Source: Sphingomonas sp. CBMAI 2297 (GTDB lineage Bacteria > Pseudomonadota > Alphaproteobacteria > Sphingomonadales > Sphingomonadaceae). Taken from it: a stretch of DNA of 64,000 nt. The stretch is from assembly GCF_029870595.1 (NCBI RefSeq), contig NZ_JAPDIR010000018.1:1-64000 (forward strand). The letters run 5' to 3'. Below, piece after piece: positions 9,226 through 17,537 of this stretch (the first letter of the stretch is position 1; the number at the start of each line of letters is the position of its first letter). Below the pieces are notes generated by a model. It was not told where the DNA came from. It was given only the letters and a program-made list of their open reading frames with translations, and made no database searches. A program made the position numbers and the translations under genes.

Positions 9226-10118
9226 GCCGGCAAGCCGGCGCGGACCCGATTATAGCCGTACCGATCCGTGCCGCTGACGAGCAAGGCACGCCAATTGCCC
9301 AGATCCGCGGTCCCGCCATATTCGTTCAGATGCGATTGGGTGGGATAGATTCTGACGTTGGTGGGCACATAGCGCGCAACAAAGGCCATGCGGGTCTTTT
9401 CGCGAGTGGTGTTGGGCAGCGAGCCGTGCATCGTCGCTTCCCAGGATATCATGCACTGGCCGGCCCGCATTTCGACCGTCACCGGCTCGCAGCGGCTGGT
9501 GTCCCAATCCGCGTCGACCTGAAGCTCGCGGGTATCATAGCCATATAGGCCACGCAGCACGCCGTCGCGCAGCCTGCGGTTGATCCGCTCCGCATCCCAC
9601 CGCATCGGACGAAGATCGTCGAAATGGACGTGCCGGTGCGAGCCCGGCACATATTGCATGCAGCCATTCTCGATCGTCGCGTCGGTGAATGCGGTCCACA
9701 CGGTCAGGGTGAGGAATATCTCCGGATAGCGCGCGTGCGGCTCGGTCGCCGCGAGCTGCGGGATGCCGTCCCCGATCGCCAGGTTGCGCGACTGGTGCCA
9801 GTCCGTCCCTTCGTCCCCGGGATATTTGGCGAAGAATTCGGTGCGCCAGCACAACAGATCGTCGCCAAGGATGCTGCGCAACCGCGCCACGATCTCCGGC
9901 CGCCGGACATGGGCTTCCAGGAACGCCACATCGAGGTGGCGATCATAGTTGGCGATCGGTCCCGCCTGGCCGAGCGCATAGGCGGCGGCATCGCGATCGA
10001 GCAGAGACAGGCGCAGATCGGGAAGCCGGGCGAGCATTTCCTCGCGGGGATAGACGTCGAACGGCCCGATGAACCCGTCGCGATCGAATTGCGCGATTTC
10101 CCGCTCGCTCAGGCTCAC
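9222..10118 (-). CDS. SyrB2-like non-haem iron chlorinating enzyme
   Basis: A 298-residue Fe(II)/2-oxoglutarate enzyme that aligns along its length with the syringomycin halogenase SyrB2, which chlorinates an amino acid tethered to a carrier protein. Shared blocks include GFIGPFD, CWRTEFF followed by KYPGDEGTDWHQ, TVWTAFTDA, NGCMQYVPGS and RMAFVARYVP. In hydroxylases of this superfamily the motif is HxD; SyrB2 has HQA, leaving room for chloride. Here it is H108-Q109-S110, so the carboxylate ligand is absent and halogenase chemistry is likely, although serine at this position is unusual. The distal His is H231 and R243 is placed to bind 2-oxoglutarate. The start is GTG, overlapping the DinB-like stop (GTGA). 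The target is probably a residue on the neighbouring NRPS carrier domain. Confidence 0.9.
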   Translation of the reverse strand: MSLSEREIAQFDRDGFIGPFDVYPREEMLARLPDLRLSLLDRDAAAYALGQAGPIANYDRHLDVAFLEAHVRRPEIVARLRSILGDDLLCWRTEFFAKYPGDEGTDWHQSRNLAIGDGIPQLAATEPHARYPEIFLTLTVWTAFTDATIENGCMQYVPGSHRHVHFDDLRPMRWDAERINRRLRDGVLRGLYGYDTRELQVDADWDTSRCEPVTVEMRAGQCMISWEATMHGSLPNTTREKTRMAFVARYVPTNVRIYPTQSHLNEYGGTADLGNWRALLVSGTDRYGYNRVRAGLPA

Positions 10119-10639
10119 ACCAGGGCACCCGCCGGCTGCTGCAACGCGTAGCGCTTGGCGAAATCCGGCGGAAACGCGAAGCCGTTGGTGTAGAAATAGC
10201 GGATCAGCTGGCCCTGATGCTGCGCCTCATGCTCGAGCAGATCATAGGCCAGCGCCGTTCGGGCCGCGTCATCGGCATGCTGGTCGAGCGTTTCGAGAAC
10301 CAGCGCACGCGATCGCTCCAGAGCCGTCAGGAGCGCCGCGCGCTGCTTTGCCTGCGCGCGGCCGATGCTGCACGAAAAACCTGCCCAGCCTCCGGCCGCG
10401 ATACCGGCCGAATAGCTTTCACGCGCACCGACCACGCACCAGAACTGGCTGCCGATGCTGACGGAGGGCGTTTCGCCATTGCGCTGGCCGAGCAGCGCAT
10501 CGTCCAGCGCATCGGCCAGGGAATTGCTTGCCGACATCGCACGCGAAACCCGATCCCGCAGAACTTGATCCATGCCGCCCCCTTCGAAACCCGGTCTTCG
10601 GAGCCTGGCCGGCCCATTGGCCGAGCCGGAAATATTCAT
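10115..10639 (-). CDS. DinB/YfiT-like putative metalloprotein
   Basis: A protein of up to 174 residues resembling the DinB/YfiT four-helix superfamily, whose members include thiol-dependent transferases of detoxification. The C-terminal LLEHEAQHQGQLIRYFYTNG has the family's conserved metal-ligand histidines. The first ATG (10637-10639) overlaps the alkylation-repair stop (ATGA), suggesting coupling. An internal ATG 22 codons later has AAGGGGG just upstream and starts at the typical domain boundary, so either may be used. Sitting between a DNA repair gene and a halogenase, it could detoxify a reactive product or intermediate. That role is inferred. Confidence 0.75.
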   Translation of the reverse strand: MNISGSANGPARLRRPGFEGGGMDQVLRDRVSRAMSASNSLADALDDALLGQRNGETPSVSIGSQFWCVVGARESYSAGIAAGGWAGFSCSIGRAQAKQRAALLTALERSRALVLETLDQHADDAARTALAYDLLEHEAQHQGQLIRYFYTNGFAFPPDFAKRYALQQPAGALV

Positions 10640-11325
10640 AATCTCGCCTTGCGACGCGCAACAGAGGAAATATTCGTGGCATTCTCGCGAATATAGTTCT
10701 CGATCTCGCGCGGATAGACCTTATGCATTTCGCGCAATACCCAACCCACTGCGTTCGCAATGAATTTATCGCGATTGCCGAGATGGGGATCCAGGAAGGG
10801 AAACACCTGATCGGGGCGGAGATAAATGGCGTTCTTGCCCGAATAATGCACCAGCGCGACGATCGAAGTTCGAATCGACCAGATATCGTCTTCGCCGTTC
10901 AACCCGCGCAGGAACGGCATCACCCGCTCCGGCCAGTTATGATTACAATAGGAGTAGATCGCGGAGAGATCGTCGCAATGCCCCCAGTCGTCGACTCGCC
11001 CCACCCATCCGCGAATGACCTCGAAATCTTCGGGCCGGATCGCGAGTCCCTTGTTCCGGTAATAGAGCAGCGGGACCGACAGAACTTCATACTCTTCCGA
11101 ATGCGTCCAGATATAGTCGAAGATGCGCAGCCGCGCATCCGGCGCGTGACGCGACAGGTCGAAATCCGAAAGGGCGATACGCCGCAGCACCGGGACGCGG
11201 ATGGCGAGGAAATGATATCGGGACCCCTTGTCGCGCTGCGCGGCGGCGGCGCGGCGGGGCTCGCCCTCCGCCTCCAGCAGCCGGGTCAGGCGGGCAAGGC
11301 AATCGGCTGCGTCCCTCGGTTCCAT
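10636..11325 (-). CDS. AlkD-like DNA alkylation repair protein
   Basis: A 229-residue HEAT-repeat protein of the AlkD/AlkC DNA alkylation repair family, glycosylases that release bulky or cationic alkylated bases. Recognisable segments are KGSRYHFLAIRVPVLRRIA, DYIWTHSEEYEVLSVPLLYY, VDDWGHCDDLSAIYSY (the conserved Trp/Asp active-site block) and FIANAVGWVLREM. I start it at ATG 11323-11325, which gives a family-typical length; the longer reading adds 33 unrelated residues. It is the first gene of the leftward operon with the halogenase, transferase and mbtH genes. Clusters for DNA-alkylating natural products often carry such glycosylases for self-resistance, so the peptide may alkylate DNA. Confidence 0.87.
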   Translation of the reverse strand: MEPRDAADCLARLTRLLEAEGEPRRAAAAQRDKGSRYHFLAIRVPVLRRIALSDFDLSRHAPDARLRIFDYIWTHSEEYEVLSVPLLYYRNKGLAIRPEDFEVIRGWVGRVDDWGHCDDLSAIYSYCNHNWPERVMPFLRGLNGEDDIWSIRTSIVALVHYSGKNAIYLRPDQVFPFLDPHLGNRDKFIANAVGWVLREMHKVYPREIENYIRENATNISSVARRKARL

Positions 11326-11455
11326 CACCGGCCCTTTCGCCTGGCGCGAACGCACGGAGCCTTCGCACCGAACAACGCGTCCGCACCTACACCAATTGAC
11401 TCGGCCAATCGAGCCGAAGAACATGACCGGGCAGGAATATCCGAGAGAGCCGCCG

Positions 11456-12571
11456 ATGACCGCGATAACCTTTTCGGATCAGATCCATGCCGCGATACGG
11501 AGTACGGCGCCCGGTTACATGCAGGCCGGCCACCGGGACTTCGCGCAATTCGATATGTCTCGAGGAGAGGCGCGCTTCACTTGGCCGGCCGAAGTTCTTG
11601 CCGCCATGCCGGACCCGCGCGGCGAGGATCTGCGCTATCAGGATCCGCGCGGATCGGCGGCGTTGCGCGAAGCCTTTCTCGCGCACCGGACAATCCGGTC
11701 GCAACCTGGCCTCGACCCGCGCCAGCTGCTGGTGACGGCCGGGGCGAAGCAGGCGCTCTGGCTCGCCTTCGCGGTGACGGTGCGCGCCGGCGACCGCATA
11801 TTGCTGCCTTGCCCGGGCTGGGCACCCTATAGGATCTGGGCCGAAGCCTTCGGCGCGCGCGCTTCCTTCTATGATCCGAGCCCGCTTCACGCGGACGCCT
11901 TGCTGGCGGAGATCGCCGCGCGCAACTGCGACCATGTCGTGATCAATTCGCCGCACAATCCAACCGGCGCCGAATATGACCAGGCGATCATCGACCGCAT
12001 TGCCGCCGCCGCGGCCGACGCCGGCGTCACGATCATCTCCGACGAAGTCTATCGGGATCTGGGCAGGGACAGGGCATCCTTCCTCGCGCACATCGGCACG
12101 CCCGGCGGCGTGATGGTTGCCGATTCCCTCTCCAAGACGGCGGGCGCGGCCGGGTTGCGCATCGGGTTCCTGGCGGGGGCCGCCGATGTCGTCGATGCCG
12201 CGCTCGCCGTGCGCGCCACCATGGATTCCTGCCCACCGGGGACCGGCCAGGCGCTCGCCACCTTCCTGCTGTCGCCGGCGGCGGCGGCGCTGCGGCACGG
12301 CATCCGCCAATTCGCCCAGGCCAGTGTCGCGCGGCTCGCCGAGAAGCTGCGCGCCCTGGGAACCCCGGCGGAGAGCAGCGGCGCGCTCTATCTCTGGGTT
12401 CCGGCAAGCGGCGACGGCGACTGCGTCGCGCTGGGCGACGGGATGCTGGCGCGCGGCGTCCCCGGACGGACATTCGGGCTGGGCGGCCATGTGCGCCTGT
12501 GCCCGGTGGATTCGGACGAGCGCATCGCGCGGTTGCTTGGCGTTGCGTTCGAACCGGGGGGCGAAGCGTGA
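11456..12571 (+). CDS. PLP-dependent aminotransferase, class I/II (first of two)
   Basis: A 371-residue fold-type I aminotransferase. VINSPHNPTGAEYD carries the conserved Asn-Pro, IISDEVYRDLG the Asp/Tyr pair, and ADSLSKTAGAAGLRIGF the PLP lysine. GHVRLCPVD near the C-terminus has the carboxylate-binding Arg. I chose ATG 11456 (GAGAG upstream) over an in-frame ATG at 11423. It is divergent from the repair gene and its stop overlaps the aldolase GTG start (GTGA). With the aldolase and second aminotransferase it probably makes a non-proteinogenic amino acid for the NRPS. Confidence 0.88.
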   Translation: MTAITFSDQIHAAIRSTAPGYMQAGHRDFAQFDMSRGEARFTWPAEVLAAMPDPRGEDLRYQDPRGSAALREAFLAHRTIRSQPGLDPRQLLVTAGAKQALWLAFAVTVRAGDRILLPCPGWAPYRIWAEAFGARASFYDPSPLHADALLAEIAARNCDHVVINSPHNPTGAEYDQAIIDRIAAAAADAGVTIISDEVYRDLGRDRASFLAHIGTPGGVMVADSLSKTAGAAGLRIGFLAGAADVVDAALAVRATMDSCPPGTGQALATFLLSPAAAALRHGIRQFAQASVARLAEKLRALGTPAESSGALYLWVPASGDGDCVALGDGMLARGVPGRTFGLGGHVRLCPVDSDERIARLLGVAFEPGGEA

Positions 12572-13599
12572 AGGATTTTCTGGAACTGGACGTGCGCCGG
12601 CGCCCCTGGCCGTCGACGCGTGTGATCGACGTCACCTTGCGCGATGGCGGCTTTCGCAATCGCTTCGCATGGACGATCGACGACATGGCGACGATCGCCT
12701 CGGCGGTGAGGGACGCGGGCGTTTCGTGCATCGAGCTCGGCTATGTCGGCGGCGTGCCCGAGCTGCACGGCGTGCGCGACGTCGGGCTTGCCGCCAATCT
12801 CTCGCCGGACCATGTCGCGCGCCTGCGCAGGGCGGTGCCGACCGGCCTGCTCGCCGCAATGGTGCATCCCTCCGCCGCGCCGAGCGCATTGCGCCTGGCG
12901 CCGTTCGCGGACGCCGGGCTGAACATGGTGCGCCTGATATATCACCGGCGATGGAAGGACCGCTTCGCCGCGCTCGCCGCCGAAGCGCGCGATGCGGGGC
13001 TGCTGGTCTCGGCGAATATCGCGCTGGCCAGCCGCTATCCGGCCGCCGAACTCGTCGGCGAAGCCCGGGAGATCGCCGGCCCGAATGTCGACATCCTGTA
13101 TTTCGCCGACACCTGCGCCGCGCTGCTTCCGTCCGAGACGGCGGCGCTGGCCCGGGCGCTATCGCCGTTGGGAACGCTCGGATTTCACGGTCACGACTTC
13201 CTCTCGCTCGCACTGGCGAACGCGCTGGCGGCGGCATCGGCAGGAGTTTCGTGGATCGACGCTTCGCTGCACGGGATCGGGCGCGGTGCCGGCAATCTCC
13301 GCCTGGAGCTGTGGCTCACGCTCATGGCGGCATCCACCGGCGCGAACCAGAGCTGCCTGCACATGCTGCTGCCGGCGCTGCAGCTGGTCGAGCGGCGCCT
13401 GGGGCCGGAGCTTTCCCCCGACATGGCGTCGATCGTCGCCGGCGCGCTCAATCTCACGCCGCCCCAGGAGGACCAGCTGCGCGACGCGGCCGACGCCGCG
13501 CAATGCGCCGAGCGGGCCGCGATGCTGCTCCAGAACCATCTCGACGCCGGCTCGGTAGCCCAGGCCCTGGCCCCGTCGCGCCCGGACATGCCGGCATGA
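12568..13599 (+). CDS. DRE-TIM metallolyase / 4-hydroxy-2-oxoacid aldolase-like protein
   Basis: A 343-residue TIM-barrel lyase of the HMG-CoA-lyase / isopropylmalate-synthase / 4-hydroxy-2-oxovalerate-aldolase superfamily. Markers are RVIDVTLRDGGFRNRF near the N-terminus (catalytic Arg and metal Asp), LGFHGHDF (metal His pair, near residue 208) and SLHGIGRGAGN. The closest known type is the DmpG-like aldolase, which joins or splits pyruvate and an aldehyde. The start is GTG at 12568, overlapping the preceding stop with GGGGGG upstream; the stop overlaps the next start (ATGA). Flanked by two aminotransferases, it could make a hydroxylated 2-oxo acid that is then aminated. The substrates are unknown. 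Confidence 0.82.
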   Translation: MKDFLELDVRRRPWPSTRVIDVTLRDGGFRNRFAWTIDDMATIASAVRDAGVSCIELGYVGGVPELHGVRDVGLAANLSPDHVARLRRAVPTGLLAAMVHPSAAPSALRLAPFADAGLNMVRLIYHRRWKDRFAALAAEARDAGLLVSANIALASRYPAAELVGEAREIAGPNVDILYFADTCAALLPSETAALARALSPLGTLGFHGHDFLSLALANALAAASAGVSWIDASLHGIGRGAGNLRLELWLTLMAASTGANQSCLHMLLPALQLVERRLGPELSPDMASIVAGALNLTPPQEDQLRDAADAAQCAERAAMLLQNHLDAGSVAQALAPSRPDMPA

Positions 13600-14687
13600 G
13601 CGGCACGGCCCCGCCGGGTTCTCTGCCGGCGACGGGCGCGGTCCTGGAGGGCCTGGAAGGTCGCATCAACCTCCGCTCGCTCGCACCTTCGTTCCTGGCG
13701 CAGTTCTTCCCGCTGGACATTGCCCGGCCGCATCTGAGAGCGGAGGCGCTGTTCGGCTATTCCCCGACCGAAGGAACCCCGGCCTTGCGCGCGCGCATCG
13801 CCGAGGCGGTGCAGGGATATCCCGACGAGATCGTGGTGACGGATGGCGCATCGCAAGCGATCTTCCTGATCCTGCTCGCGACCTTGGCGCCCGGCGCGAC
13901 CATCCTGGTCCCCCGCCCCACCTTTCCCGCCTATCTGCGGATCGCGGCCTATCGGAACTGCAGCATTCGCTTCTACGAATGGCGGGCGGACGGGGCCGCC
14001 CTGCTGGAGCGGCTGCGCGCGGCCGACAGCGGGGAAATCGATGCAGTGATCCTCAACTCGCCGCACAATCCGACGGGCATCGCGCTTGACGGGGCCGCGC
14101 GCGAAGCCGTCGCCACCATGCTCGGCCGGATGCGGCAGCGCGTCATTCTCGACGACACCTATGGCTGGCTCGACGACGGCGGGGCGGAACAGATCACCCA
14201 TTTCCACCGCTTCGCCGCGGAAAGGCCGCGCGCCGCCGGGGTGGCTGCCGTGGGGAGCCTGGGAAAGCTGCTCTGCCTGCCCGGACTGCGCCTCGGATTT
14301 GTCATGACGCGCGACCCCGTGCTGCGCGACGGCATCATCGAGGCCAAGCGCCATCTCGTACAGGCTTCCTGCTCCGCTTCGGAGCATCTCGCCGCCGAGT
14401 TGCTGGCCTCCGCCGCATGGCTGGAGGGCCGCCATCGCCTGGTAGCCGCGCTTGATCAACGGCGCCGGGAATTCGGGCAGGTCACGCGCCACGGCGTGCG
14501 CCTCGCCGCGGGCGGCCGCGGGTTCTATGCTTATGCCGGTGCCGTCGCGCCGCTGAGGGCGCTCGGCGTGGACGGGATCGACGGCCCGGTCTTCGAGGGC
14601 GCCGCCGACGAAGCCCGTTACTGCCTGGCGGCGTCGACGGCGGACTGGTCGCGCTTCACCGCGATGCTCCGCGACGCGCCCGACTGA
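13596..14687 (+). CDS. PLP-dependent aminotransferase, class I/II (second of two)
   Basis: A 363-residue fold-type I aminotransferase, distinct from the one at 11456. ILNSPHNPTGIAL, ILDDTYGWLDDGG and GSLGKLLCLPGLRLGF (PLP lysine) are present. YSPTEGTPALR near residue 50 is typical of the subgroup that includes aminotransferases and C-S lyases. It starts at the ATG overlapping the aldolase stop and ends the coupled rightward operon. Two aminotransferases around an aldolase suggest successive transamination steps in amino-acid precursor supply. Confidence 0.87.
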   Translation: MSGTAPPGSLPATGAVLEGLEGRINLRSLAPSFLAQFFPLDIARPHLRAEALFGYSPTEGTPALRARIAEAVQGYPDEIVVTDGASQAIFLILLATLAPGATILVPRPTFPAYLRIAAYRNCSIRFYEWRADGAALLERLRAADSGEIDAVILNSPHNPTGIALDGAAREAVATMLGRMRQRVILDDTYGWLDDGGAEQITHFHRFAAERPRAAGVAAVGSLGKLLCLPGLRLGFVMTRDPVLRDGIIEAKRHLVQASCSASEHLAAELLASAAWLEGRHRLVAALDQRRREFGQVTRHGVRLAAGGRGFYAYAGAVAPLRALGVDGIDGPVFEGAADEARYCLAASTADWSRFTAMLRDAPD

Positions 14688-14693
14688 CGCACC

Positions 14694-14707
14694 GGCACGG
14701 CCGTGCC
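14694..14707. terminator. palindrome between convergent genes
   Basis: GGCACGGCCGTGCC is a perfect 14-base palindrome in the 65-bp gap between the convergent aminotransferase and metQ-like genes. It can form a stem on either strand, but no T-run follows, so any terminator role is uncertain. Confidence 0.3.
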
Positions 14708-14752
14708 AGGCAATGCCGCCGCCCGGCCCCGGCGCTCCGGCGCGTTCCTCGC

Positions 14753-15550
14753 TCAGAAGGCCGGGATCACCGCCCCGCCATATTTGCGCTCGATGAATGC
14801 CCGCGTCTCGGGGCTGTGCAGCGCCGCGACCAGCTTCAGCACGCGCGGATCGTTCTTCGCGCCTTCAAGGCCCACGACGAAATTCACATAGGGGCTGTCC
14901 TTGCCCTCGATCGCCAGCGCGTCCCGCCTCGGATCCAGCTTCGCGTCGAGCGCATAGTTGGTGTTGATCAGCGCCAGGTCGACCTGATCGAGCACGCGCG
15001 GCAGCGTCGCCGCCTCGAGTTCGCGGAACTTCAGGTTCTTGCGGTTCTCGACGATATCCTTGGGCGTGGCGGAAGTGCTCTTGGGGTCGAGCAAGGTGAT
15101 CAGCCCGGCCTTGGCGAGCAGCTGGAGCGCGCGGCCGCTGTTGCTCGGGTCGTTGGGGATCGCCACCGTCGCGCCCGCCGGCACGTCGGCAATCGCCTTC
15201 CACTTGCGCGAATAGGCTCCGAACGGCTCGACATGCACGCCCGCGATCGCCACCAGATGCGTGCCCTTGGAACGGTTGAACTCGGCCAGATAGGGTCCGG
15301 TCTGGAAATAATTGACCAGGATCCGCCCTTCCGCGACCTGGGTGTTGGGCTGGACATAGTCGTTGAACACCCTGACATCGAGCTTCAGCCCCTGCCTGGC
15401 CAGGGCCGGCTTCACGAACTCCAATATCTCGGCATGCGGCACCGCCGTCGCGGCGACGCTCAGCGTGTTGGGATCGTCGGTCTTCGCGGATCTGCCGCAG
15501 CCGGCCAGCGCGAGCGCGGCGAAAGCGGTGAGGAGCAGGCGTCGTTGCAT
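14753..15550 (-). CDS. metQ: methionine ABC transporter substrate-binding lipoprotein
   Basis: A 265-residue periplasmic lipoprotein of the MetQ/NlpA family that binds methionine for the MetNI importer. The N-terminus MQRRLLLTAFAALALAGCGR has a signal peptide with a lipobox (LAGC). The body shows VAATAVPHAEILEFVKP, NYFQTGPYLAEF and AIPNDPSNSGRALQLL, all typical of the family. It starts at ATG 15548-15550, eight bases after the permease stop, and is the last gene of the leftward metNIQ operon. Confidence 0.93.
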   Translation of the reverse strand: MQRRLLLTAFAALALAGCGRSAKTDDPNTLSVAATAVPHAEILEFVKPALARQGLKLDVRVFNDYVQPNTQVAEGRILVNYFQTGPYLAEFNRSKGTHLVAIAGVHVEPFGAYSRKWKAIADVPAGATVAIPNDPSNSGRALQLLAKAGLITLLDPKSTSATPKDIVENRKNLKFRELEAATLPRVLDQVDLALINTNYALDAKLDPRRDALAIEGKDSPYVNFVVGLEGAKNDPRVLKLVAALHSPETRAFIERKYGGAVIPAF

Positions 15551-15558
15551 CGGAAATC

Positions 15559-16220
15559 CTATCGGCGGGTGAAATGGCGGACGAGGCGGTCTCCCGCCAT
15601 CTGGAGAAGCTGGACGAGGACGAGCAGCAGCGCGACGGTGACCAGCATCACGTCGGTCTGGAAGCGTTGATAGCCGAAGCGGATGGCGAGATCGCCCAGC
15701 CCGCCCGCGCCGACGGCCCCCGCCATCGCAGTGAACGAGACGAGCGCGATCGCGGTCACGGTCGCCCCCGCGATGATCCCGGGCAGCGCCTCGGGCAGCA
15801 ACGCCCGGAACACCAGGTCGCGCGTGGTGGCTCCCATGGCCTGGACCGCTTCGATGGTGTTGCGATCGACTTCGCGCAGCGCGGTCTCGACCAGCCGCGC
15901 GAAGAAGGGCGCCGCCCCCACCACCAGCGGCGGGATCGCGCCCGCCACGCCGAGCGAAGTGCCGACCAGCAGCACCGTCAGCGGGATCATCAGGATCAGC
16001 AGGATGATGAAGGGCACGGAGCGCAGCAGGTTGACCAGCAGGGCCAGCCCCCCGCTGACCGCGCGATTCTGCCAGACCTGGCCCGGGCTGGTCAGGAACA
16101 GCAAGATCCCGAGCGGCAGGCCGAGCAGGACGGTCAGCAGCAGCGAGCCGCCCAGCATCGCGAGCGTGTCGAGACAGGCCTGGCCGATCTCGCTCCAATC
16201 GACATTGGCAAGCCAGCCGC

Positions 16221-16224
<4 letters not shown>
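15559..16224 (-). CDS. metI: methionine ABC transporter permease
   Basis: A 221-residue inner-membrane permease with about five hydrophobic segments. LLRSVPFIILLILMIPLT is the characteristic MetI block, and EALPGIIAGATVTAIALVSF holds the EAA-type loop that docks the ATPase. The start overlaps the metN stop by four bases. With MetN and MetQ it forms a methionine importer. Confidence 0.93.
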
Positions 16225-17189
<965 letters not shown>

Positions 17190-17377
17190 GCGTCGCCCCT
17201 CCGCGCCGCGGACAGGGGCTGAAACCAGGCAGGATGCTCAAATGGCAGAGCGAGATCGGTCATGGGCTTTCCGGAGTGGCGCCGGGCGGAGACGCGCCGG
17301 CAGGTTCACGAGCGGCGTGGATAGCGCCTTTGTTCCACAGCATGGGCGAGATGAGCTTTAGCACATGATAGCCGAAC

Positions 17378-17406
17378 TTGCTTCTTAATATCCATCTGAT
17401 TGATAT
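17378..17406 (+). promoter_or_regulatory. sigma-70-type promoter for a candidate small RNA, with overlapping palindrome
   Basis: TTGCTT at 17378-17383 and TGATAT at 17401-17406 are separated by 17 bases, which gives a plausible -35/-10 pair reading rightward, with the start near 17413. The palindrome ATATC-N9-GATAT (17388-17406) covers the -10, so a repressor bound there would block this promoter. The same site lies about 200 bp upstream of metN on the other strand. Confidence 0.45.
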
Positions 17407-17412
17407 GAATTA

Positions 17413-17534
17413 GGCGTGTGCCGATGAAGCCAGCAATCGTTCTCGTCCGGCTTCGTCGCTTCCCCGGGCTGGGTCATCCCCTCCAAGCTCAGGTCTGGGC
17501 CGCGCTCCTCCCCCCTGGAGCGCGGCCTTTTTTT
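17413..17534 (+). ncRNA. candidate small RNA of about 120 nt
   Basis: The stretch between metN and the leftward DOPA-dioxygenase-like gene has a promoter-like pair at its left end and an excellent intrinsic terminator at its right end, both on the plus strand. No plus-strand gene in between needs that terminator. C-rich single-stranded motifs (CATCCCCTCC and the TCCCCCCT terminator loop) could pair with ribosome-binding sites, as in several alphaproteobacterial regulatory RNAs. The function is unknown. It could instead be the untranslated end of an unrecognised short ORF. Confidence 0.5.
17498..17534 (+). terminator. intrinsic terminator
   Basis: GGCCGCGCTCC at 17498-17508 pairs perfectly with GGAGCGCGGCC at 17517-17527 around an 8-base loop, followed by seven T residues. 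The polarity is plus strand only, so it terminates the candidate small RNA and not the leftward gene that ends at 17538. Confidence 0.88.
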
Positions 17535-17537
17535 CGC

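Noticed and set aside
11228..11455. N-terminal extension of the first aminotransferase
   Set aside because: The extra residues are Arg/Ser-rich antisense of the alkylation repair gene; ATG 11456 gives a normal family length.
17190..17400. A SAM-II-like riboswitch (GCTAAAGC) or a leader peptide upstream of metN
   Set aside because: The element lacks the pairing pattern of SAM-II, and the small reading frame has no ATG or ribosome site; neither is supported.
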